Positions 50,339-58,450 of a DNA stretch of 64,000 nt are shown one piece after another. The notes under the pieces were generated by a model. That model made no database searches. It was not told the origin of the DNA and worked only from the letters and a program-made list of their open reading frames with translations. Position 1 is the first letter of the stretch; every line of letters begins with the position of its first letter. The stretch comes from Algoriphagus aquimarinus (GTDB lineage Bacteria; Bacteroidota; Bacteroidia; Cytophagales; Cyclobacteriaceae): NCBI RefSeq assembly GCF_900112005.1, contig NZ_FOKK01000004.1, positions 191,968-255,967 of the forward strand. Direction: 5' to 3'. The translations under genes and the position numbers were made by a program.

Positions 50339-53300
50339 TTATTGAATATTCACTTTTGCACCAATCATAAATGTTCTGGACTGTGGATATCCACCGAAAT
50401 CTTCCCCTAATTGTAGATTAGTAGCGCCACGGTAACTTACCTCTGGATCGTATCCAGTGTAGTTGGTAAATGTGAACATGTTCTGGCCTGTCACATATAA
50501 TTTAAGCCCACTCAAAACCTTAGATTCCATTTGTGGGAAAGTGTAACCAAATGTCAACGTTTTGATTTTGAGATAGGAACCATCTTGAATAAACACATCA
50601 CTGAATACAGCAGATCTATTAGTAGTGGCTTTTGGATAGATTTCACTTGGATTAGATGGAGTCCATCTATTCGCCAATTCTGTGTACACATTTTGACCAC
50701 CAGAAGGAAGCAATAGCTCCATTTCATTATAATTGAAAATATCACCGCCATAAGAGAACTGAGTAAATACATTGACTTCAAAACGCTTATAAGAAAAAGT
50801 GTTGGTGAATCCGCCAAAGAAATCAGGATTAGGATCACCTACGATAGCTCTATCATAAGTAGCATTTACGAGTCCGTCGGGAACACCATTTGGACCGCTA
50901 ATATCCTTGTACCTTCTTCCTCCTACCCAATTGGTTGGCCCCACAGGTCCAGCAGCCAATTCTTCTGTACTTTGAATAATTCCGTCAGACACATAACCGT
51001 AGAATAAACCAATAGGCTGTCCTACTATCAGTCTGTGGACTGATCCGGTTTTCAAATGGCCATCATCGGCACCTACATCCTTGTAATCTTCTCCTCCAAG
51101 CTCAATAACCTTATTTCTATTGAATGAGATGTTAAATGAGGAAGTCCATTGGAAATTACTGTTTGCAATCACATCAGCTTCTATCATTAATTCTACGCCT
51201 TGATTTTGCACGCTTCCTATATTCTGAAGCGATGAAGCAAATCCAGATACATAAGGAACTGCAACATCATAAATCAAATCAGTCGTTTTTTTGAAATAGT
51301 AATCTGTTGTGAATCTCAAACGCTCATCAAAAAACCCGAAGTCTAAGCCAAAATCAAATTGCGAAGTTTTTTCCCATTGTAAATTTGGATTAGGGATAGA
51401 GTTTGGATAAAAACCAGTTACTAACGCACCACCGATCGTATAAGTAGTATTAGATAACGTAGGAAGTGAATTGTACAATCCTATTTCCTGATTACCTGTG
51501 ATACCATAACTTACTCTGGCTTTCAAATTAGAGAATGTGTTCATGTTCTTAATGAAATCTTCCTCTGACGCTCTCCATGCTAAAGCTCCAGATGGGAAGA
51601 AAGCATACTTGTTATTTTCACCAAATCGAGATGAACCATCAATTCTACCATTTAAAGACAAAAGGTATTTCTCTTTCAGGTTGTAATTGATTCTTCCCAG
51701 ATAGGAAACCAAGCTCCATTCTGTTTTTGAGGAGGAGGGCTGATTGTAGATAGATCCTGATCCCAGAGAATTTTCCTGCAACACATTGTTCACAAAATCC
51801 TGTGAAGAAGCTCCTATACTTTCGAAGAAATTCTTCTGGAATGTAATACCCCCTAGAACCGAAACAGAATTATCATCATTTATCTTTTTATTCCAGTTTA
51901 AGGTATTTTCGTTCAGCCAATTGGTAGTGTATCCGCCATTTACTCTGGCTACTGCTACTCCATTTGATTCGAAAATATTAGAAGGAATAAAAGTGTCAAA
52001 CTTGGTATTAACTAAGTCAGTACCGAAGGACACTTTACCTGTTAGGTTTGGAATAAATTCCCATTCTCCATACACATTTCCAAGTACCCGTAGCATTTTG
52101 CTTTCTCTAACCTGCTCTTTTGCCGAAGCCACTGGATTGGCGTAAATAATCCCTGGACTGTTCACCTGAGTATATTCTCCCAATAATTCGTTGGTGTACA
52201 CAGGTAACACAGGATTAAATTTCATCGCACCTGTTACTACTCCTCCAGCACCGCCAGCATCAGTAGGTACAGCATTTGAATTGGTCTGACTTACGTTCAG
52301 GTTTGTGCCTATTTTAAATTTGGTACTGATATTACGGGAAATGTTAACCCTTCCAGAATACCTCTTAAACCCTGAATTGATGATTACTCCTTCTTGATTG
52401 AAGTAGTTACCCGAAATTGCATAATTGGTCTTTTTATCTCCTCCGGAAAAGGACAACTGATAATTTTGAATAGGTGCTGATCTAAAAAGCTCATCTTGCC
52501 AATCAGTGCCTTTTGGATTAGCTTGAAGTTCAGACATCTTATTGCTGTCGTAAACAGGACTCAAACCATCATTAGTATAGGCCTCGTTGACTAGCGTGGC
52601 ATAATCAAAAGCATTCATTACGTCAATTTTTTTGACCACACTTTGAACACCGTAATAAGCATCAAAGGAAATCTGGTCCCTGCCTTCTTTCCCACTTTTG
52701 GTAGTGATTAGAACTACTCCGTTTGCAGCTCTAGCTCCATAAATAGCCGTAGCTGAAGCATCTTTTAGAATTTCTATGGATTCAATATCCGCTGGATTTA
52801 TAGTTGACAAACCACTCATTTGAGCATTTCCACCAGTTTCCCCAAATCCAGAACCACTGTACACAGGAAAGCCATCAATCACATAAAGCGGTTCGTTTCC
52901 TCCTTGAAGAGAACTGGAACCACGAATTCTAATGGAAGCGACGGCACCTGGCATGCCGGAGGTTTGAGTCACCATCACACCTGAAGCTCGCCCTACTAAA
53001 CCTTGGTCAATGGAAGTAATAGGAGTTTGTTGAATTTCATCCGCTTTGACCGAAGATACAGCACCCGTCAAATCACTTTTCTTTACCGAACCGTAGCCTA
53101 CTACAACTACTTCGTTCAAAGAGGATAGATTATCTGTAAGTACTATATTGATTTCGGTTTGATTTCCCACAACCACTTCCTGCGGGTCAAAACCAATGAA
53201 AGAAAATATTAGAACTGGATTCTCTAACTCATCAGGAATTACTATTTGATAGGTTCCATCTAAATCTGAAGAAATTCCGATGTTAGTCCCTTTAATTAGT

Positions 53301-53764
53301 ATAGTAGCTCCAGGAAGACTTTCTCCATTTGCTTCGGTGACTTTACCAGTAATTTTTCTTTCCAAATAGTTAGAATTCACTTTTAGGTATTCCACTCCAC
53401 TGGTATAAGTATCCAGACTTCTATTTTTCGAAAAAACAACTATGTATTTATCCCGTAGTTCTCTAAAATCCGCATCTAATGGAGTTAATAATTCTCTCAA
53501 TCCTTTTTCCATATCCCCATCGAGTATCGGAAATTCAACCATCTTATCATCCAAAAGATCAGTTCTATATAGGAATGAAATTCCATAATGACCACTAAAC
53601 TTTTTCATAGCTGATTTGAAAGTCATAGACTTTCTCTTCTCTTTGTTCTGCTCCTCAGAATTTTTTTGATTATAGGAAAGTAGCTCCTGCCCGAAGACCT
53701 CAGCTCCACTCCCCACCACCAATAATCCTAGCAGTAAGGTTATTAAGTAATAGTATTTTCTCAT
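50339..53764 (-). CDS. SusC/RagA-family TonB-linked outer-membrane transporter with STN domain
   Basis: A 1141-residue transporter. Residues 1-25 are a signal peptide. About 40-112 is a secretin/TonB short N-terminal (STN) signalling domain, which lets it activate FecR and the ECF sigma factor. About 133-220 is CarboxypepD_reg, then the plug (EVVVVGYGSVKKSDLTGAV, PLYVIDGFPV, IEILKDASATAIYGARAANGVVLITTKSG) and a barrel to the C-terminal MIGAKVNIQ. It pairs with SusD to import glycan fragments, here probably sulfated. Expression is expected to rise when the ligand is bound. Confidence 0.97.
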   Translation of the reverse strand: MRKYYYLITLLLGLLVVGSGAEVFGQELLSYNQKNSEEQNKEKRKSMTFKSAMKKFSGHYGISFLYRTDLLDDKMVEFPILDGDMEKGLRELLTPLDADFRELRDKYIVVFSKNRSLDTYTSGVEYLKVNSNYLERKITGKVTEANGESLPGATILIKGTNIGISSDLDGTYQIVIPDELENPVLIFSFIGFDPQEVVVGNQTEINIVLTDNLSSLNEVVVVGYGSVKKSDLTGAVSSVKADEIQQTPITSIDQGLVGRASGVMVTQTSGMPGAVASIRIRGSSSLQGGNEPLYVIDGFPVYSGSGFGETGGNAQMSGLSTINPADIESIEILKDASATAIYGARAANGVVLITTKSGKEGRDQISFDAYYGVQSVVKKIDVMNAFDYATLVNEAYTNDGLSPVYDSNKMSELQANPKGTDWQDELFRSAPIQNYQLSFSGGDKKTNYAISGNYFNQEGVIINSGFKRYSGRVNISRNISTKFKIGTNLNVSQTNSNAVPTDAGGAGGVVTGAMKFNPVLPVYTNELLGEYTQVNSPGIIYANPVASAKEQVRESKMLRVLGNVYGEWEFIPNLTGKVSFGTDLVNTKFDTFIPSNIFESNGVAVARVNGGYTTNWLNENTLNWNKKINDDNSVSVLGGITFQKNFFESIGASSQDFVNNVLQENSLGSGSIYNQPSSSKTEWSLVSYLGRINYNLKEKYLLSLNGRIDGSSRFGENNKYAFFPSGALAWRASEEDFIKNMNTFSNLKARVSYGITGNQEIGLYNSLPTLSNTTYTIGGALVTGFYPNSIPNPNLQWEKTSQFDFGLDFGFFDERLRFTTDYYFKKTTDLIYDVAVPYVSGFASSLQNIGSVQNQGVELMIEADVIANSNFQWTSSFNISFNRNKVIELGGEDYKDVGADDGHLKTGSVHRLIVGQPIGLFYGYVSDGIIQSTEELAAGPVGPTNWVGGRRYKDISGPNGVPDGLVNATYDRAIVGDPNPDFFGGFTNTFSYKRFEVNVFTQFSYGGDIFNYNEMELLLPSGGQNVYTELANRWTPSNPSEIYPKATTNRSAVFSDVFIQDGSYLKIKTLTFGYTFPQMESKVLSGLKLYVTGQNMFTFTNYTGYDPEVSYRGATNLQLGEDFGGYPQSRTFMIGAKVNIQ

Positions 53765-53797
53765 AAGTAGGTTATTTTGGTTAGCATAATTATTGGG

Positions 53798-54721
53798 TTA
53801 AATAGTTATTGTTTTACTCGAATTACTGACAGTCACCACATCATTTTCGAGGCTTATTTCCAGTTTTGTAGCAAGCCTTAGTGCTGCTATCAAAATCCGA
53901 ATTTCATCTGAAGGCACTTTTCCTTCCAACGGAATTTTCTTATCCTCATCATTCTGAAATACCACCTTTTTTCCATAGACAGTGGTTATGATCTGCGCTA
54001 GTTCTCCTAGCGTTTTATTATCCAGAAGTATGTATTTATCTTTCCAGGATGTATATTCTTCCGTTAGGACGACCATTTGCAGCATTCGCTTTTTTGAAGC
54101 ATCATACCCCACATAGTCTCCGGGAACCATCTGAAGGGGTATTTGGACATCTGGAATCATCAGTTGCACTTTTCCTTCTTCGAGCACAACAGATTCATTT
54201 CCTTCTCGGTCAATCACGTTAAACCGTGTCCCTAGGACCTCTACTTGTAGGTTTCTCGTCAATACCTGAAACTTGATTCTTTTGCCATCCACTTCCTTTT
54301 TGGCTACATCAAAAAATGCCTCGCCTGTAAGACTCACATTCCTATTATTAAAAAATCTCCAACTTATTGGCGAATAACTAATAGAAGAGTTTCCATTTAA
54401 AGTGACTGAAGTTCCATCTGGCAAGTGGACAGTAGCAATCTGTCCGTATGAGGTCTCAAAATTATTTTCCTTTAATAACAGGAAGCTACCTACTGTCATC
54501 AACAAGACTATAGAAGCAGCAGCATACCAAATCCAGATAGTCTTCCTCGGTTGAATAGGAATTATTGGAGTTGATTTTTTGTCGTCCAATATCCCCTCCA
54601 TGAGTCGGTTTTTTTGACTTGCAATAAGTTCTTCGGGTAATTTACGCTTGGCGAATTTTATTGAATTCCAGATTTCTGGACCGCCCTGTTTATCTCCGAA
54701 AATTGATCTTGATTTTTTCAT
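53798..54721 (-). CDS. FecR-family anti-sigma factor
   Basis: A 307-residue inner-membrane regulator when started at the ATG at 54721 (a longer frame adds 8 residues). One membrane helix lies near residues 68-90 (IWIWYAAASIVLLMTVGSFLLL). The FecR domain follows (ATVHLPDGTSVTLNGNSSISYS, GEAFFDVAK, TRFNVIDREG). The C-terminal DUF4974 region (LGELAQIITTVYGKKVVF) contacts the transporter STN domain. It holds the ECF sigma until SusC signals. It lies between the sigma gene and SusC. Confidence 0.93.
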   Translation of the reverse strand: MKKSRSIFGDKQGGPEIWNSIKFAKRKLPEELIASQKNRLMEGILDDKKSTPIIPIQPRKTIWIWYAAASIVLLMTVGSFLLLKENNFETSYGQIATVHLPDGTSVTLNGNSSISYSPISWRFFNNRNVSLTGEAFFDVAKKEVDGKRIKFQVLTRNLQVEVLGTRFNVIDREGNESVVLEEGKVQLMIPDVQIPLQMVPGDYVGYDASKKRMLQMVVLTEEYTSWKDKYILLDNKTLGELAQIITTVYGKKVVFQNDEDKKIPLEGKVPSDEIRILIAALRLATKLEISLENDVVTVSNSSKTITI

Positions 54722-54847
54722 ATTATAAATGACAGAAGGTGGCAATGACCAGACCTTTGATTAGTCCCTTTATAATAGAGAGCTGAATATTGAATTCAGA
54801 TACTCATCAAAATCGAAAAAAATTACAAATATTTTACTTTTCCCTTT

Positions 54848-55438
54848 TCAGTGAACAATTAAAGCTGTCAAAACGGCTTTTAAAAAATTTACAATTAATG
54901 GATTAGCTCGTAATACTTCATAGGCTCGCTGTAAATTATTTAGTACAGATTGATAGTTAATTCCCTGAACCAAACTAATTTCTTCTACTGATAATTTTTC
55001 ATAATACCGTAAATACACAGCCTCTTTCTGCCGTGATGGCAGTTGATTAATGGCTTCCAGAATTTTTATTCTACGATTATCATCAATCTCCTTTTCTATC
55101 AAAAAATCCTCGTGTGAATATTGAAAAGGAATGTCTGTCAACTCATCTTCATAAGAAAAATTTTGATCCGAATTTAGTTGTATATCCTTAATCAATTTAA
55201 AAAGCTTCCTTCTGGAAGATACTAGCAAGTACGCTTTAAGAGACTTGATTTCGCCAATTGATTTTCTAGAATTCCATAGATCAATAAACATATCATGGAT
55301 GGCATTTTGAACGAGATCCTCCTGAGAATAGAACTTTAATAGATAAAAATATAAATCCTGATAATACTTATCATAGATCACTGACAATGCCTGTCGGTCA
55401 CTATTTTTAAGTCCAAATATCAGTTCACTTTCTATCAT
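54848..55438 (-). CDS. RNA polymerase ECF sigma factor (FecI-like)
   Basis: A 196-residue sigma factor. Region 2 spans about 20-90 (DKYYQDLYFYLLKFYSQEDLVQNAIHDMFIDLWNSR) and region 4 about 125-180 (LPSRQKEAVYLRYYEKLSVEEISLVQGINYQSVLNNLQRAYEVLR). It directs transcription of the downstream SusC/D and sulfatase genes when FecR releases it. First gene of the locus. A perfect 11-bp inverted repeat lies about 90-120 bp upstream. Confidence 0.94.
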   Translation of the reverse strand: MIESELIFGLKNSDRQALSVIYDKYYQDLYFYLLKFYSQEDLVQNAIHDMFIDLWNSRKSIGEIKSLKAYLLVSSRRKLFKLIKDIQLNSDQNFSYEDELTDIPFQYSHEDFLIEKEIDDNRRIKILEAINQLPSRQKEAVYLRYYEKLSVEEISLVQGINYQSVLNNLQRAYEVLRANPLIVNFLKAVLTALIVH

Positions 55439-55523
55439 TATAATTTTATCTCCTCTCGTGAGTAGGTATGTCTAACTTTTTTCCTCTACAAATTGCACAT
55501 AATCCTAAAGAAGAATGATCAAT

Positions 55524-55556
55524 ATTGACCTTTGCATTGAGAAAACAAAGGTCAAT
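55524..55556. promoter_or_regulatory. 11-bp perfect inverted repeat between the ECF sigma and pseudouridine synthase genes
   Basis: ATTGACCTTTG (55524-55534) and CAAAGGTCAAT (55546-55556) are perfect arms around 11 nt. It sits in the 202-bp divergent spacer, 86 bp from one start and 85 bp from the other, so it could serve either gene as an operator. Confidence 0.55.
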
Positions 55557-55640
55557 TGATTCGAAAAATGAATATTTGTAATTGAAAATTACTTTTCAAA
55601 AAATTAGTTATTGATCACTAAAGAATAAAGAATTCAGAAC

Positions 55641-56351
55641 ATGTGTCTTGACATCCTTTTCGAAGACGAATACCTTATTGCCATCAATAAACCTTCTGGC
55701 TTACTAGTACACCGTACTGCAATTGCTGCGGATGAGACTGTTTTTGCTTTGCAGATGCTACGTGATCAGATAGGACAGCACGTTTCACCTGTACATCGCT
55801 TGGACAGGCCGACTAGTGGAGTTTTACTTTTCTCCAAGAAGGAAGAAATTCTGCCCTTGCTAAAGGAGCAATTTGCTGATCGATCGATTCAGAAAACCTA
55901 TTTGGCGATTGTGCGTGGTATTCCTGAAGTTAAATCAGCGATGATTGATCATCCTTTGAAAAGCGAGAGATCCGGAAGAATGCAGGAGTCGCAAACCTCT
56001 TATCAGGTGATAGCCGAGGCTGAAATCCCATTTGATACTACAGGAAGATATCCTACGAGCCGCTATAGTTTGTTGGAGTTGAAACCTGAAACAGGTAGAA
56101 CCCATCAGATTCGTCGTCATTTGGCACATTTGAGGCATTATATCTTGGGAGACAAAAAGCATGGTGACAATAAGCAGAACCAGTTTTTCGAAAAGCAATT
56201 CGGTATGGAGAACTTGCTTTTGCATGCAAGAAAACTTGAGTTTAAGCATCCTGTTACATTCGAAACCATCTCAGTGCTGGCTCAACTTCCTTCTCATTTT
56301 CAAAAGACCATAACTGATTTGGGCTGGTCAGAACTTCATTTGAAGGAATAA
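55641..56351 (+). CDS. RluA-family pseudouridine synthase, TruC-like
   Basis: A 236-residue enzyme that converts uridine to pseudouridine in RNA. The catalytic Asp lies in HRLDRPTSGVLLFSK (Asp in the RLD motif). ETGRTHQIRRHLAHL and LHARKLEFKHP are the typical RluA-family motifs. There is no S4 domain, and the short length agrees with TruC (tRNA U65), though rRNA targets cannot be excluded. Cytosolic, transcribed alone. Confidence 0.9.
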   Translation: MCLDILFEDEYLIAINKPSGLLVHRTAIAADETVFALQMLRDQIGQHVSPVHRLDRPTSGVLLFSKKEEILPLLKEQFADRSIQKTYLAIVRGIPEVKSAMIDHPLKSERSGRMQESQTSYQVIAEAEIPFDTTGRYPTSRYSLLELKPETGRTHQIRRHLAHLRHYILGDKKHGDNKQNQFFEKQFGMENLLLHARKLEFKHPVTFETISVLAQLPSHFQKTITDLGWSELHLKE

Positions 56352-56457
56352 AGCCCATCTTTTCCCAAAATTGAATTAGTTTAGTATGCCTATCCGCTTT
56401 TCTGGCACTAAAAAAACAAAATCAAAATCGAATAATTCCACTCTATGTTTTAGGCCA

Positions 56458-56483
56458 CTTCTGTCTGCTGTCTGCGGTCTTCC
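56458..56483 (+). repeat. Heptad stutter repeat (CTTCTGT type)
   Basis: CTTCTGT, CTGCTGT, CTGCGGT and CTTCC run in succession with a strict 7-bp period. The array at 10781-10813 follows the same plan (CTTCGGT x3, CTCCCGT, CTTCC), so the two are members of one family. The adjacent 213-bp spacer has no gene. Confidence 0.6.
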
Positions 56484-56564
56484 TACCCATAGAATAAAGA
56501 ATTGAAACTAACTTGTATCAATGCTGATATTAATAGAATCTAGAACTCACAATTTATAAACCCC

Positions 56565-58040
56565 ATGAAAAAATCACTTTTAGGCCTCGGCCTCTTATTA
56601 TCTGTGACTTTTGTAGCTGAAGCACAAAAGAAGAAAATTGACAAGAAATTCGATGAGAAAGGAGCGATTTCAGCATTGACCTATTTGGCTTCTGATGAGC
56701 TAAAAGGTAGAGATCCTGGCGCCCCTGAGATGGCTCTAGCCTATGATTTTATAGCAAAGCAATTGGAAGCTGCTGGTGCAAAGCCAGTACCCGGAGCTGA
56801 TGGGTTCTTCCAAAATATTCCTTTCCGTCTTTCATCACCTCCTTCCAAAGGCAAAGTTACTATGGGAGATTCCACCTTCAGCCAGGGTGTAAACCTACTT
56901 GTACTTGATGGAGAATCACTAAGTGGGACTTATGAATTGATTGATGTAGGATTTGGTACTCCGGCTGATTTCGAAGGAAAAGATCTGACCGGTAAAATAG
57001 CGGTAAGTAGCGTAGGTGCTCCAGACAAAATGGGTCCAGCGGATTTATTCTCTCTGGGTAGTGAAAAAACTGCAAATGCCAAAAAGCAAGGTGCTATAGC
57101 TTTAATTGAGCGATTCAACATCCCTTCAATTCCATGGCCTTTGATCGTCAATTACCTGAACCGTGCTCAGATGGGAATTGACAACGGTGAGTCAAGCAAA
57201 TTGCCTTACATCTGGGTGAAAGATCTCTCGAATGTATTGCCAAAGGAAATAGCTACTGGAAATGCTAAATCGGCAGTTTTGGAGATAGAAGGAAAAACAA
57301 ACAAGTTAATTGAAGGCAAAAATGTCGTGGCTTGGATCGAGGGAACAGATAAGAACTTGAAAAATGAGTTTGTTATGCTTTCTGCTCACTATGATCACGT
57401 AGGAATAGGAACTCCTGACGCCAACGGCGATTCTATTTACAATGGTACCCGTGATAACGCAGTTGGAACTGTAGCCGTTATGAATGCTGCTAAGTTTTTT
57501 GCTAAAAACCCACCAAAAAGATCCGTGTTGCTAGCACTTTGGACTGCTGAGGAAAAAGGTCTCCTAGGTAGCCGATACTTTGCAGAGAACCCGCTTATTC
57601 CATTGAATCAGATAATTTACAATCTGAACATAGATGGTGCAGGATACAATGATACTTCCATTATTACTGTAATCGGTTTGGGAAGAACAACAGCTGATGA
57701 CTTGGTGTCTGAGGCTGTTGCTGATTTTGGACTGAAAGCAATTGCTGATCCAGCTCCTGAGCAAGGACTTTACGATAGATCAGATAATGTGAATTTCGCC
57801 AAAGAAGGCATCCCTGCCCCTACTTTCAGTCTTGGGTTCACGGCTTTTGATGATGAGATCAACAAATACTATCACAAAGCTGGTGATCATGTGGACTCCA
57901 TGGATTTGGATTATGTGACGCTTTATTGGAAATCATTTATCCTTGCTGCTCAGAATATTGCCAATACAGCTAACCAACCAATGTGGGTGGCTGGTGATAA
58001 GTATGAAGAAGCAGGAAAAAAGCTTTACGGGGATAAGTAG
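56565..58040 (+). CDS. M28-family zinc aminopeptidase with PA domain, exported
   Basis: A 491-residue exported peptidase with a signal peptide (1-20). A PA insertion lies around 115-240. The M28 metal-binding motifs are SAHYDHVG (His, Asp), NGTRDNAVGTV (bridging Asp), TAEEKGLLGS (catalytic and metal Glu), NLNIDGAG (Asp) and YHKAGDHVDS (His). It removes N-terminal amino acids from peptides, probably in the periplasm together with the DPP IV at 4.9 kb. A strong terminator follows at 58099. Confidence 0.94.
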   Translation: MKKSLLGLGLLLSVTFVAEAQKKKIDKKFDEKGAISALTYLASDELKGRDPGAPEMALAYDFIAKQLEAAGAKPVPGADGFFQNIPFRLSSPPSKGKVTMGDSTFSQGVNLLVLDGESLSGTYELIDVGFGTPADFEGKDLTGKIAVSSVGAPDKMGPADLFSLGSEKTANAKKQGAIALIERFNIPSIPWPLIVNYLNRAQMGIDNGESSKLPYIWVKDLSNVLPKEIATGNAKSAVLEIEGKTNKLIEGKNVVAWIEGTDKNLKNEFVMLSAHYDHVGIGTPDANGDSIYNGTRDNAVGTVAVMNAAKFFAKNPPKRSVLLALWTAEEKGLLGSRYFAENPLIPLNQIIYNLNIDGAGYNDTSIITVIGLGRTTADDLVSEAVADFGLKAIADPAPEQGLYDRSDNVNFAKEGIPAPTFSLGFTAFDDEINKYYHKAGDHVDSMDLDYVTLYWKSFILAAQNIANTANQPMWVAGDKYEEAGKKLYGDK

Positions 58041-58098
58041 TAAACCTATAACCCGTTTGACTTGTAAGTGGTAAATATTGTTTGAGGTAAAAAGTGAG

Positions 58099-58144
58099 AG
58101 GTAGTAAGTAGAATTGAGGATTTATTCTACTTACTACCTTTTTT
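58099..58144 (+). terminator. Strong terminator built from an AGGTAGTAAGTA repeat
   Basis: AGGTAGTAAGTAGAAT (58099-58114) pairs perfectly with ATTCTACTTACTACCT (58124-58139), followed by TTTTT (58140-58144). The upstream stretch 58063-58098 repeats the words TTGTAAGTGGTAA and GAGGTAA. The rest of the 410-bp spacer (58145-58450) shows no gene. Confidence 0.85.
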
Positions 58145-58450
58145 GCGTTTAATTGTCTTTACGCTCTTGAATAAGGTTCAGCGATTAAAACTTAAGGTAA
58201 ACAGGCGATTTGAGGTAATTTTTCGATCCTAGAAAGGAAGTGCTCATTCAACTAATTTACATATATTCACTCTATATATCAGACTATGATTTTAGGATTT
58301 CATCCTTCCCTATATATTTTAGTTTATAGAATAAAAATATAAGAAAACTACCTGATCAATGGAGAGGCGCTGTGATTCTTATGGGCTTTTAGTCCTTAAT
58401 GATGAAGTAAGCAATCCTAGGAACAACAATAATTGACAAGAAAGTCCTGA

